Position numbers and translations under genes: made by a program. The notes under the pieces were generated by a model, which worked only from the letters and a program-made list of their open reading frames with translations, was not told the DNA's origin and ran no database searches. 64,000 bases of DNA from Methylotenera oryzisoli_B (GTDB lineage: Bacteria; Pseudomonadota; Gammaproteobacteria; Burkholderiales; Methylophilaceae), in the NCBI GenBank assembly GCA_965613685.1, contig OZ277031.1, positions 434,001-498,000 on the forward strand, in the 5' to 3' direction. Shown here piece after piece: positions 16,399 to 25,213 of this stretch. Position 1 is the first letter of the stretch. Each line of letters starts with the position of its first letter.

Positions 16399-17178
16399 TC
16401 AGCTCAGGTAATTGGCTATGGCGACAAAATCGGCCACGCTTAAATTTTCTGCTCGCTGTTGCGAGTCTATGTTTAGGGCGCTAAAGCCTTCGTCTGCTAG
16501 TAAGCCTTTGAGGGTGTTGCGCAAGGTCTTGCGGCGTTGGGAGAAAGCCGCCAACACGACTTTTGCAAACAGCGCTTCATCTTTGGCAATAAAGGGCAGG
16601 GTGGCGTGCGGCACGCAGCGTACAAAAGCCGATTCCACTTTGGGTGCGGGCTCAAATGCGCCGGGTGGCACGGTGATCAAATAGTCCATGTGCAAGTGGT
16701 ATTGCAGCATCACGCTTAACCTGCCATAGGCCGACGTTGAAGGTTGGGCCACCATGCGTTCCACCACCTCTTTTTGCAGCATAAAGTGCATGTCAGTGAT
16801 GTGCGATACATTGGCCAGCAAGTGAAATAAGATGGGGGTGGAAATGTTGTAGGGTAGGTTGCCGGTAACGCGTAAGCCTTGGCCTAAGCTGCTGAAGTCG
16901 AATTTAAGGGCGTCGGCATTGTGTATGCGGATGTTGCTTTGCGCATATGCCGGCTTGGCATACTCCGCCTGCATCCAAGCGATGATGTCGCGGTCCACTT
17001 CCACCACATGCAGTTGTTTTAATTTTTGCAGCAAGGGTTTGGTCAAGGCCCCTAGCCCTGGGCCTATTTCCACCATGAGGTCGGCGGTTTGCGGTGCAAT
17101 CGCCTCGACTAAGCTGTTGATGACGCCTTGGTCGGTGAGAAAATTTTGGCCAAAGCGTTTTTTTGCGACGTGTTTCAT
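16399..17178 (-). CDS. rsmA: 16S rRNA dimethyladenosine transferase (RsmA/KsgA)
   Basis: RsmA dimethylates A1518 and A1519 in helix 45 of 16S rRNA late in 30S assembly; its loss gives kasugamycin resistance. The 259-residue protein begins KKRFGQNFLTD, has the SAM motif VEIGPGLGALT, and the catalytic NLPYNIS motif. It lies three bases after pdxA, and the order lptD-surA-pdxA-rsmA is standard in proteobacteria. Confidence 0.97.
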   Translation of the reverse strand: MKHVAKKRFGQNFLTDQGVINSLVEAIAPQTADLMVEIGPGLGALTKPLLQKLKQLHVVEVDRDIIAWMQAEYAKPAYAQSNIRIHNADALKFDFSSLGQGLRVTGNLPYNISTPILFHLLANVSHITDMHFMLQKEVVERMVAQPSTSAYGRLSVMLQYHLHMDYLITVPPGAFEPAPKVESAFVRCVPHATLPFIAKDEALFAKVVLAAFSQRRKTLRNTLKGLLADEGFSALNIDSQQRAENLSVADFVAIANYLS

Positions 17179-17181
17179 GGT

Positions 17182-18186
17182 TTATTGCTCTAAGGCGGCA
17201 CGTTGACGACCGAGTTCTATGGCTAAATCGATGGCGGCCAACAAGCTGCCTATTTCGATGTGGCCGGTACCGGCTAGCGTTAAAGCGGTACCGTGGTCGA
17301 CTGAGGTGCGTATTATGGGTAAGCCCAGTGTGACGTTGACCCCAGTGCCGAAGCTGGCATGCTTGAGCACAGGCAGCCCTTGGTCGTGGTACATGGCTAA
17401 CACGGCATCCGCTTGTTGCAAATGGCTAGGCGAAAATAAGGTGTCGGCCGGCAAGGCACCGATTAATTGCATGCCTACACTACGCAGTTTTGTTAATACC
17501 GGGTTGATGATTTCAATTTCTTCGCGACCCAAGTAACCGTCTTCACCGGCGTGCGGATTCAAGCCCGCTACTAAGATGCGCGGTTGGGCAATAGCAAACT
17601 TAGTGATTAAATCCTCATGCAAGATGCGCAAGCAAGTCTCTAAGCTGGTCTGGGTAATGGCGGCTGGCACATCCTTGAGCGCTAAATGCGTGGTCGCCAG
17701 TGCCACACGCATGCCACCGCCGACCAGCATCATGACCACTTGCGGGGTGCGACTTAATTCGGCTAGGAATTCCGTGTGCCCGCTAAAGGTAATCCCGGCA
17801 GCGTTGATGATGCCTTTATGCACGGGTGCGGTGACCAGCGCATCAAACTCATGGTTTAGGCAAGCTAGCGTGGCGCTGCGCAAGCAATCCAGAACGTATG
17901 GGCTGTTGTTTGCATTGAGTACACCGGGCTGTGCGGTTTCTGCCAGCGCCTGATCCCAAACCGTCAGGCTGCCATTACCGAGATGGCGTTTGGGTTGCTG
18001 TGCGGCATACGTTTGGGTGTGCAAAGGCAAGTGCAGCATGGCGGCACGCGCTTCCAGCATGGCTGCATTGGCGATGACCACCAGCTCGGCATCCAGTTTT
18101 TGCTGCGCCAACATCACGCACAAATCCGGACCAATGCCAGCCGGTTCACCGGCGCTGAGAAGGATTTTTGGTAAGCAGGCGGTCAT
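17182..18186 (-). CDS. pdxA: 4-hydroxythreonine-4-phosphate dehydrogenase
   Basis: PdxA oxidises 4-phosphohydroxy-threonine on the DXP-dependent route to pyridoxal phosphate. The 334-residue protein has the opening GEPAGIGPDLC, the metal-binding histidines in APVHKGIINAAG/FSGHTEFLA, LNPHAGEDG, and YHDQGLPVLKH, and ends in the TSVDHGTAL signature. Its co-substrate DXP is made by dxs at 37696-39567. It lies between surA and rsmA in the usual order. Confidence 0.97.
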   Translation of the reverse strand: MTACLPKILLSAGEPAGIGPDLCVMLAQQKLDAELVVIANAAMLEARAAMLHLPLHTQTYAAQQPKRHLGNGSLTVWDQALAETAQPGVLNANNSPYVLDCLRSATLACLNHEFDALVTAPVHKGIINAAGITFSGHTEFLAELSRTPQVVMMLVGGGMRVALATTHLALKDVPAAITQTSLETCLRILHEDLITKFAIAQPRILVAGLNPHAGEDGYLGREEIEIINPVLTKLRSVGMQLIGALPADTLFSPSHLQQADAVLAMYHDQGLPVLKHASFGTGVNVTLGLPIIRTSVDHGTALTLAGTGHIEIGSLLAAIDLAIELGRQRAALEQ

Positions 18187-18231
18187 GCGAGGACTGGATT
18201 TGGCGGAGCGAAAAGCTGGGCCGTATGGCGC

Positions 18232-19557
18232 TTAAAATTTATCTTCAAGCCGTATTTCCACGTAAGCGCGGTCACGCAATTCGCGTATCCAATCTTGGTA
18301 GGCTTCGTCGGCTTTTTTCGCACGAATCTCTTGGCGAGCTTTCAGTCTGGCGGCTTCTTTGCTCATGTCTTGGCTGCGACGTTCCATGACTTGAATCAGA
18401 TGCCAACCAAATTGCGTGCGCACCGGCATGCTGATTTGCAAGTCTTTTAGTTCGTTCATGGCTTTTTCAAACTGAGGCACGGTGTCGCCTGGGTTCACCC
18501 AATTTAAATCGCCACCACTGGACGCGGTGCTATCCTCGGAGTATTGCCTGGCCAAGGCTTCAAATTTTTCGCCGTTATCCAAGCGTTCTTTGATGCCGTC
18601 AATTTTGAGTTTGCCGTCTTTTTCAGACATGATTTCCGACAGCTTGATTAAGATATGCCTGGCATGGGTTTGTTGTATGACCAAGGGCGAGTTGCCGCCG
18701 CGTTTGTTGTTCAATTTCAATACATGGAAACCGTTAGGGCTGCGCAGTGGTGCGGATACTTCGCCTACTTGCATGGCTTTTAGGGCATCAAGAAACAAGG
18801 CCGGCATTTGTGCGGCACTTTTCCAGCCAAGGCTGCCGCCTTCTAAAGCGTTGGGCGCATCGGAATAGCTAGCGGATACTTTGGCAAAACTCACCCCGCC
18901 GTTAAGCTCACTGAGTGCCTTGTCTACTTTAGTTTTGGCTTTTTGTATGTCTTCCGTGGCGCCTTCTTCTGGGGTACGGATGAGCAAGTGGGCAATCTCG
19001 TACTCGTCTTGATTTTCATTGTTGGCGGCTTGGCTGGTTAAGAAGTTATCGATTTCTGATTCGCTGACGTTGACGCGGCCATCCACTTCTCGCTCGCGCA
19101 AGCGTGCCAGGGTAATTTCATTGCGTATGTCTGCCCGAAATTTCGTCATGCTAACGCCGTCTTTGGCTAAGGCTTCGGTAAATTCAGCCAGGCTCAATTG
19201 GTTTTGCTCAGCAATCCGACCTATGGTTTTGTCCAGTTGGTTGTCGTCGACTTTCAGGCCGGTTTGCGCGGCGTATTGCAGTTGCAAAGTGTCGGTAATC
19301 AGGCGCTCTAAAATTTGTTTACTTAAAATCGCCTCAGCGGGTAATTCGGTGCCTTGTTTTTTAAATTGCGCCGTCACGGTCGCGATGCGGCTTTCCAGTT
19401 CTTGTTCGGTGACCACGGCTTGGTCGACGATGGCGACGATGCGATCCATTTTGACCACTTCGGCCGCTTGCGCGTTGAATTGGTAAGCCAAGCCTAGTCC
19501 GGCCAACAAGGCCATGAATTTAATAAAAGGTAGGTTAGAAATACGCAAAATAATCAC
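18232..19557 (-). CDS. surA: Periplasmic chaperone / peptidyl-prolyl isomerase SurA
   Basis: SurA escorts outer-membrane proteins, including LptD, across the periplasm. The 441-residue protein has a signal peptide ending around FNAQA, an N-terminal SurA_N helical domain (DRIVAIVDQAVVTEQELE), and two parvulin domains: the first around EYEIAHLLIRTPE to GGSLGWKS, the second around ARHILIKLSE to FGWHLIQV. The short C-terminal helix that packs on the N-domain is present. It begins five bases after lptD, so the chaperone and its main client are cotranscribed. Confidence 0.96.
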   Translation of the reverse strand: MIILRISNLPFIKFMALLAGLGLAYQFNAQAAEVVKMDRIVAIVDQAVVTEQELESRIATVTAQFKKQGTELPAEAILSKQILERLITDTLQLQYAAQTGLKVDDNQLDKTIGRIAEQNQLSLAEFTEALAKDGVSMTKFRADIRNEITLARLREREVDGRVNVSESEIDNFLTSQAANNENQDEYEIAHLLIRTPEEGATEDIQKAKTKVDKALSELNGGVSFAKVSASYSDAPNALEGGSLGWKSAAQMPALFLDALKAMQVGEVSAPLRSPNGFHVLKLNNKRGGNSPLVIQQTHARHILIKLSEIMSEKDGKLKIDGIKERLDNGEKFEALARQYSEDSTASSGGDLNWVNPGDTVPQFEKAMNELKDLQISMPVRTQFGWHLIQVMERRSQDMSKEAARLKARQEIRAKKADEAYQDWIRELRDRAYVEIRLEDKF

Positions 19558-19562
19558 TCGTG

Positions 19563-21938
19563 TTAAGGTTGTTTGTAAATGTCAGGGATGCGTCCTGAGT
19601 GCATATAGCCTGGTATGCTGCGTTCTATCACTTGCATAGGGTTAATGCCTATGGAAGCAATGCCACCCAATTCCACTTGGAAAAATAAGGCATAAACATC
19701 ACCCGAGGTGGCGGTGCTTATTTTATGCATTACCGTGCGCGTTTGCCAGCAACCAGCATCATACTCTAATCCCGCTAGCGTTTCGACGACCTGCTTGTCT
19801 AATAGTGAATAATTGACGCGGGCGATGCCGTACCAGCCTCGACCCAGCGGCCATTGCCCGGATAAATCCACTTGCTCGATGGAGTCTTGGCGGTAGCTGT
19901 AGCTCAGGTTCAAGGCCTTGCCCGGTTCCGGGGTGTAGCGACTGGTCAAAGTGGTGCTGACGAAGTTGTCTTTATCGGTGTTGTATTGCCAGAACGCATC
20001 GACGTTCCAGTGGGTTTTTAGGTTGGTGCTGAGCCCGGCCAAGATGTCTGAGCTGTTGCTGCTCCGGTACGCGCTTAGGTCGTTGTAATCCAGCGCCACT
20101 TTTTGATCGTTAAAGTAATAACGTTGGCCTACGGTGGCCGACAGGCGCTGTGTGCCACTGTCGGTTTCAATTAAGCGGGCCGTTAAGGAAATGCTAAGCT
20201 GGTTGGCATTATTGATTCTGTCGTTACCGTTGAACTGATTTTCGCCAAACAAGCTACTGAAGTTTAAGTCAGACTGACTGGTATCAAATACCGGCATGTA
20301 GGCTTGATTGACGTTAGGGATGTACAAGTAAAACAGCCTGGGCTCTATGGTTTGCGTGTAGGCCCGATCGGCAATTTTAAAATCCCGATCGAAAAATAAG
20401 CCGCTGTCCAGGCTGGCTATCGGCAAAGTCCTATGGTAGCCGTTGCGATTGTTGGGGTCGTCATCCAAGCTGTAGCTGGTGTGATGCACACCCAGCTTAG
20501 GCGTGAGGTAGCCGTAGGCTTGGCTCATGGGCAAACTGAGGCTGGGATACAAGGTGGCGCGGGTGCCGGTGGCAGCGGTTGGCGCCTTGTGGTTTTGATC
20601 AAACGCCACCAATTCACTATACAGCTGACCGTAAACCGGGCCGTAAAATTTTTCGCCTATCAGTGACAATTGCGGCAGCCGTTGGTAGGGGTAAGAGCTT
20701 TGGTCTAGGGTTTGAAATTGTTGTGCCAAGGCATTAAAACGCCAAGTTTCATCGGCGTAGTCGACATTGAACTGCTGTGGCAAATTAACTCGGCTGGTGC
20801 TGGTGATGAGCGTGGATAGGTCAGAAAAATATTGGTCATCCGAGACGTTTTCAAAACTGTACCCGGCTGACCAGCCTTGTTCAAATTGATGCTGGTGTTT
20901 TAAATTAAGGTAATAGCGGTTTTTGCCATTTTGCTTATCGTCGGGCAAGTACTCCAAGTTGTCTATGCCAAAAAAACGGTCGTCCAGGTAGCGAAATTCG
21001 CCTTGCAATTGCAGGCCGCGCCGACTTAATACCCGACTGGTGATGGTCGCGTCTTTATTGGGTGAAATGTTCCAATAATAGGGCACGGCCACTTCCACGC
21101 CGCTGTTCGACGTGGTGCCGTAAGTGGGTGCCAATAGGCCGCTTTTGCGTTGGTCGTTGTAAGAAAAATTGAGCCACGGGGTATACAGCACGGTTTTACC
21201 CATGACTTCTAAGTAGGCATTTTTGGCACTGCCCGATTCGCTGTAATTGTTCAGTTTTAACTCGTCGGCTTTGATGTACCAATCGTCCACGCCGGGAGCA
21301 CAAGTGGTGTAGCGCGCCTCCTTAAAGCGTTTGACATCTTGCCCCTCAAATAGCACGCTTTTGGCGTCGCCACGGCCTTGTGAGGTGAGTTTCTTGGCGC
21401 TAAACGTGGTGCTCACGTACAAAGAGCCCAGTACGTCGGTGGCCGAGCTAATCGGTTTGCTTGGGTAGTCCAGCGTGCTGCTGTTGTCGGTCATGAGGCG
21501 GCTGTGCTCGGCCGCTATGCTAGACGAATTAAGCGGCCCTGGCTGTGCCGTTGCCCTGGGTAGCATAGTGAAGCGAGCATTTTTAAATTCGCCCAATTGG
21601 CTAGACAGTTGCAAGCGCAATTCCGAGCCTTCAATTTTGGCGTTGTCCAAGGTAATGGCGACGTTCCCGGTAACGTGCAATTCATCGTTTTGCAAGTCGT
21701 AGTCTATGACATCGCCCGCCACGCTTTGCTGACCACGGCGCATGCTCGCATGGCCTGTTGCGCGCATATTCCGTTCCAAGTGCAATTCCAGTTTATCCCC
21801 ATCGATTAACACGCTGTCGTTTAAAGCGCTGTCGTTTAAAACGCTGTCGTTCGCTTCTGCCGATTGATCTGCTTGCGTGGGCAACGCATAGCAAAAAAAT
21901 GCCAGCAACATAGGCCAAGAAAAACGCCGGCTTAGCAT
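19563..21938 (-). CDS. lptD: LPS-assembly outer-membrane protein LptD
   Basis: LptD is the beta-barrel that inserts lipopolysaccharide into the outer leaflet. The 791-residue precursor has a signal peptide ending PTQA before DQ, an OstA-like N-domain (DVIDYDLQNDELHVTGNV), then the barrel with YFLNLKHQHQ-type strands. Disulfide-type cysteines are seen at TTCAPGVDDW and at the C-terminal AGCWQTR. Just after the signal peptide are three near-identical five-residue repeats (NDSVL-like) encoded by a 15-base tandem repeat. It leads surA-pdxA-rsmA and is divergent from amgK. DsbC (27674) and LptE (12219), which help its maturation, are also in this window. Confidence 0.96.
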   Translation of the reverse strand: MLSRRFSWPMLLAFFCYALPTQADQSAEANDSVLNDSALNDSVLIDGDKLELHLERNMRATGHASMRRGQQSVAGDVIDYDLQNDELHVTGNVAITLDNAKIEGSELRLQLSSQLGEFKNARFTMLPRATAQPGPLNSSSIAAEHSRLMTDNSSTLDYPSKPISSATDVLGSLYVSTTFSAKKLTSQGRGDAKSVLFEGQDVKRFKEARYTTCAPGVDDWYIKADELKLNNYSESGSAKNAYLEVMGKTVLYTPWLNFSYNDQRKSGLLAPTYGTTSNSGVEVAVPYYWNISPNKDATITSRVLSRRGLQLQGEFRYLDDRFFGIDNLEYLPDDKQNGKNRYYLNLKHQHQFEQGWSAGYSFENVSDDQYFSDLSTLITSTSRVNLPQQFNVDYADETWRFNALAQQFQTLDQSSYPYQRLPQLSLIGEKFYGPVYGQLYSELVAFDQNHKAPTAATGTRATLYPSLSLPMSQAYGYLTPKLGVHHTSYSLDDDPNNRNGYHRTLPIASLDSGLFFDRDFKIADRAYTQTIEPRLFYLYIPNVNQAYMPVFDTSQSDLNFSSLFGENQFNGNDRINNANQLSISLTARLIETDSGTQRLSATVGQRYYFNDQKVALDYNDLSAYRSSNSSDILAGLSTNLKTHWNVDAFWQYNTDKDNFVSTTLTSRYTPEPGKALNLSYSYRQDSIEQVDLSGQWPLGRGWYGIARVNYSLLDKQVVETLAGLEYDAGCWQTRTVMHKISTATSGDVYALFFQVELGGIASIGINPMQVIERSIPGYMHSGRIPDIYKQP
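21811..21855. repeat. Three 15-bp tandem repeats within lptD
   Basis: Three consecutive 15-base units (21811-21825, 21826-21840, 21841-21855) share the core CGCTGTCGTT. The first two differ at one base and the third diverges in its last five. They are in frame and encode repeats of the type NDS(V/A)L in the mature N-terminus of LptD, so changes in copy number would keep the frame. Confidence 0.75.
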
Positions 21939-22178
21939 GGGGGTGCGACCTTTTGCAGGGCTGCTGCGTAGGCTATTTGGGGAGGTAAAAAAATGGGCAC
22001 GGGTGCTTAGCAGAGGTTTTATTTTAAGGATGAGTTTATCGATGCTAAAATCTCACAAATAGGGCTTTTTGGCAATCAATAACTGGGCATGACCGCCAGA
22101 TCAATTGGCTTGCGCTAGGGCCGATTTGCAGCGAAAACAGCATAAACAATCACATTATATAACATTGGATACACCCTC

Positions 22179-23192
22179 GTGGACGACAGACAGCAACAAC
22201 TGACTTTATGGCTTAATCGGGTCTTGCCATCGGCCAGTTTTACCCTCACTACGGCATCGGCCGATGCCAGTTTTAGGCGATATTTTAGGGTGCATTTGGC
22301 GCAAGCCCATTTAGGCCATGCCAGTTTAATTGCCATGGATGCGCCGCCGCCGCAAGAAGACTGCACGCCCTTTGTCCGTGTTGCCAAACTCTTTCTGGAT
22401 GCCGGGCTGAATGTGCCACAAGTTTTGGCGCAAGACCTGACCCAAGGATTTTTATTATTAAGCGACCTGGGTGACGATACTTATTTATCGCAACTCAATG
22501 CACAAACCGTCGCGCCACTGTATCAAGCTGCAACCGACAGCTTGATTAAATTGCAGTTGGCCAGTCAGCCCAAGCAGTTGCCGGATTACGATGAGGCCTT
22601 GCTCACTCGTGAAATGCAGTTGTTTCCGGATTGGTACGTGGCCAAGCAGCTTAATCTAAGCTTAAGCGCCGAGCAGCAAACGGTGATGAATAACACCTTT
22701 GCCGAGCTCAACCGCAACGTCCTAGCCCAAGCTAAAGTATACGTGCACCGTGACTTTCACTCTCGCAATTTAATGCTGACCGCACAAGGCAATCCCGGCG
22801 TGTTGGATTTTCAGGATGCCGTCTACGGGCCCATTACTTACGATTTGGTGTCCTTGTTAAAAGATGCCTACGTGGCCTGGGATGAAGAGCAAGTGATAGA
22901 CAGTGCCGTTCGTTATTGGCAGCCAGCCAAAAAAGCCGGCTTACCGGTGCCGCAAGATTTCAGTGAGTTTTACCGTGATTTCGAGTGGATGGGTGCGCAA
23001 CGCCACATCAAGGTCTTGGGTATCTTTGCTAGGCTCAGTCATAGGGATGGCAAGCATGCCTATCTAAAGGATCAGCCCTTGGTGATGGGGCAGTTGCGTA
23101 AAGTGTGCGAGCGCTATGTTGAATTAAGGCCCATGCTACGTTTACTTAATCAGTTAGAAAAAGTCACGCCGCAAGCCGGCTACACCTTCTAA
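22179..23192 (+). CDS. amgK: N-acetylmuramate/N-acetylglucosamine kinase (AmgK-like)
   Basis: AmgK phosphorylates the anomeric carbon of recycled MurNAc and GlcNAc, the first step of the route that bypasses de novo UDP-MurNAc synthesis. The 337-residue protein is an aminoglycoside-phosphotransferase-like kinase with the catalytic motif VHRDFHSRNLML (residues 188-199) and the metal-binding GVLDFQDAVYGP. The start is GTG at 22179. murU starts on the last base of its stop region (overlap of one base), and this pairing decides the call over other APH-like kinases. It is divergent from lptD; the 240-base region between them holds no further gene I can see. Confidence 0.9.
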   Translation: MDDRQQQLTLWLNRVLPSASFTLTTASADASFRRYFRVHLAQAHLGHASLIAMDAPPPQEDCTPFVRVAKLFLDAGLNVPQVLAQDLTQGFLLLSDLGDDTYLSQLNAQTVAPLYQAATDSLIKLQLASQPKQLPDYDEALLTREMQLFPDWYVAKQLNLSLSAEQQTVMNNTFAELNRNVLAQAKVYVHRDFHSRNLMLTAQGNPGVLDFQDAVYGPITYDLVSLLKDAYVAWDEEQVIDSAVRYWQPAKKAGLPVPQDFSEFYRDFEWMGAQRHIKVLGIFARLSHRDGKHAYLKDQPLVMGQLRKVCERYVELRPMLRLLNQLEKVTPQAGYTF

Positions 23193-23881
23193 TGAAAGCG
23201 ATGATATTGGCAGCCGGTCGAGGCGAGCGCATGCGACCCTTGACCGACTTCACACCCAAACCTTTGCTGAAGGTAGGGGCTAAGCCTTTGATCGTTTGGC
23301 ACTTGGAGCGCTTAGCCCAAGCCGGATTTAAAGAAGTGGTGATTAATCACGCGCATTTGGGTGGGCAAATTGAACAAGCCTTGGGCAATGGCAGTCTATG
23401 GTCCATGCACATACAATACAGCCCCGAACAACAAGCATTAGAAACCGCTGGCGGCATTGCTAATGCGCTGCCGCTGTTAGGCGAGCAGCCGTTTTTGGTG
23501 GTCAATGGCGACATCTACACCGAGATCGATTTTGCGCCATTGGCCAATTTGGCGCACAGCTTGTCCCCCAATCTGGCGCATTTACTCATGGTGGATAACC
23601 CGCCGCAGCATCCGCAAGGGGACTTTGCCATCGTCGACGGGAGCTTGAGCGAGAGCGGTGCGACCAAGCTTACTTTTTCCGGCGTCGGCGTCTATCACCC
23701 CAGTTTGTTTGCCAGTGTGGGCCGTGGCCAAGCCGCCAAATTGGCCCCTTTGTTGCGCCAAGCCATGGCCAAGCAACTAGCCACAGCTAGCTATTACGAC
23801 GGCGTTTGGCATGACATAGGCACGTCCGAGCGCTTGCACAATTTAGATCAACAATTGATGACGCGTGGGCCTCTGGCCTAA
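23192..23881 (+). CDS. murU: N-acetylmuramate-1-phosphate uridylyltransferase
   Basis: MurU turns MurNAc-1-phosphate into UDP-MurNAc, completing the AmgK/MurU recycling route that makes cells less sensitive to fosfomycin. The 229-residue nucleotidyltransferase begins KAMILAAGRGERMRPLTD, has FTPKPLLKVG and the metal-binding VVNGDIYTEIDF. It overlaps amgK by one base. A 15-base gap separates it from pepP, so the peptidase may be on the same transcript. Confidence 0.92.
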   Translation: MKAMILAAGRGERMRPLTDFTPKPLLKVGAKPLIVWHLERLAQAGFKEVVINHAHLGGQIEQALGNGSLWSMHIQYSPEQQALETAGGIANALPLLGEQPFLVVNGDIYTEIDFAPLANLAHSLSPNLAHLLMVDNPPQHPQGDFAIVDGSLSESGATKLTFSGVGVYHPSLFASVGRGQAAKLAPLLRQAMAKQLATASYYDGVWHDIGTSERLHNLDQQLMTRGPLA

Positions 23882-23896
23882 GCGCAATCGGATGGC

Positions 23897-25213
23897 ATGC
23901 ACATGAACCCAGCACCAGCAGAATTTAAAACCAGGCGGCAAACACTGCTCAGCGCCATGGGTGAAGGCGTCGCCATCATTCCAACCGCTGCCGAAGCCAT
24001 ACGCAATCGCGATAGCCACTACCCGTATCGCTTTGATAGCTCGTTTTATTATTTAACCGGCTTCAAAGAACCGGAAGCAGTATTGGTCTTGGTGGCAGGC
24101 GATCAGCCTAAGTCCATCTTATTTTGCCGAGATAAAGACCCGGAGCGTGAAATTTGGGATGGCTTTCGTTATGGCCCTGCTGCGGCTTGCGAGCAGTTTG
24201 GCTTTGATGAGGCCTACAGCATGGATGAGCTGGACGCCAAATTACTAGTCCTGTTAGCCAACCAGCCTAAGGTGTATTTTAGCCTAGGTGTCAGCGCGCT
24301 ATGGGATGCCAAACTCACGGCCTGCTTGAACCATTTAAGCACCCAAGGCCGAAGTGGCGTGAGCGTGCCGGACGCCGTCTGCGACCCGCGCAAACTCATC
24401 GATGCCATGCGGCTTTATAAATCCCCGTTTGAACAAGCCATCATGCAGCAATCGGCCAATATAGCGGCAACGGCGCATAACCGCGCCATGCAGTTCCTTA
24501 AGCCAGGTATGATGGAATACCAGTTGGAAGCGGAATTTTTACACGAATTTTACCGCCAAGGGGCGCAGGCACCTGCTTACACCAGCATCGTGGCGGGCGG
24601 TGCAAACGCCTGTACCTTACATTACAACGCCAATAACGCGCCATTGCGTGACGGCGACTTGGTGTTAATTGATGCCGGTTGTGAGTTAGACGGCTACGCT
24701 ACCGACATCAGTCGTACTTTCCCGGTCAATGGTCGATTCAGTGGGCCACAAAGAGACCTCTATGAATTGGTCTTGGCGGCGCAAACAGCCGCCATCGCCC
24801 AAGTGGCGCCAGGAAACGAATGGGATGCTGCCCACCAAGCCGCCTTGGCGGTATTGGTGCAAGGGTTTATTGATTTGAAACTGTGTCAGGGTAGCCCGCA
24901 AGCGGTGCTTGAAAGTGGCGACTACCGTCGCTTTTACATGCATCGAACCGGCCATTGGTTGGGCTTGGATGTCCACGATGTGGGGGACTACAAAGACCGC
25001 GACCAGCAATGGCTGCGCTTAGCCCCAGGCATGACCCTAACCGTTGAGCCGGGCTGTTACATCCGCCCTGCGGCCAACGTGCCTGAGCATTTTTGGAATA
25101 CTGGCATACGCATAGAGGACGACGTCTTGGTCACGGCAACAGCTTGCGATGTGTTGACGGCCAAGGCCATTAAAACAGTGGCCGACATAGAGGCGTTGAT
25201 GCAGACCTCATGA
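23897..25213 (+). CDS. pepP: Xaa-Pro aminopeptidase (M24B family)
   Basis: PepP removes an N-terminal residue when proline is second. The 438-residue protein has the N-terminal AMP_N domain (RQTLLSAMGEGVAIIP, SSFYYLTGF) and the metallopeptidase domain with metal ligands in DAGCELDGYATDISRTF, HRTGHWLGLDVHD, TVEPGCYI and GIRIEDDVLV. The length is normal for bacterial PepP. It overlaps the ubiH-like gene by four bases (ATGA); pepP-ubiH linkage is well known in proteobacteria. Confidence 0.95.
   Translation: MHMNPAPAEFKTRRQTLLSAMGEGVAIIPTAAEAIRNRDSHYPYRFDSSFYYLTGFKEPEAVLVLVAGDQPKSILFCRDKDPEREIWDGFRYGPAAACEQFGFDEAYSMDELDAKLLVLLANQPKVYFSLGVSALWDAKLTACLNHLSTQGRSGVSVPDAVCDPRKLIDAMRLYKSPFEQAIMQQSANIAATAHNRAMQFLKPGMMEYQLEAEFLHEFYRQGAQAPAYTSIVAGGANACTLHYNANNAPLRDGDLVLIDAGCELDGYATDISRTFPVNGRFSGPQRDLYELVLAAQTAAIAQVAPGNEWDAAHQAALAVLVQGFIDLKLCQGSPQAVLESGDYRRFYMHRTGHWLGLDVHDVGDYKDRDQQWLRLAPGMTLTVEPGCYIRPAANVPEHFWNTGIRIEDDVLVTATACDVLTAKAIKTVADIEALMQTS

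Noticed and set aside
21939..22178. RNA gene or small protein in the 240-base lptD-amgK gap
   Set aside because: No tRNA-like cloverleaf, strong hairpin with T run, or open frame with a ribosome site was seen; it is most likely the two divergent promoters.
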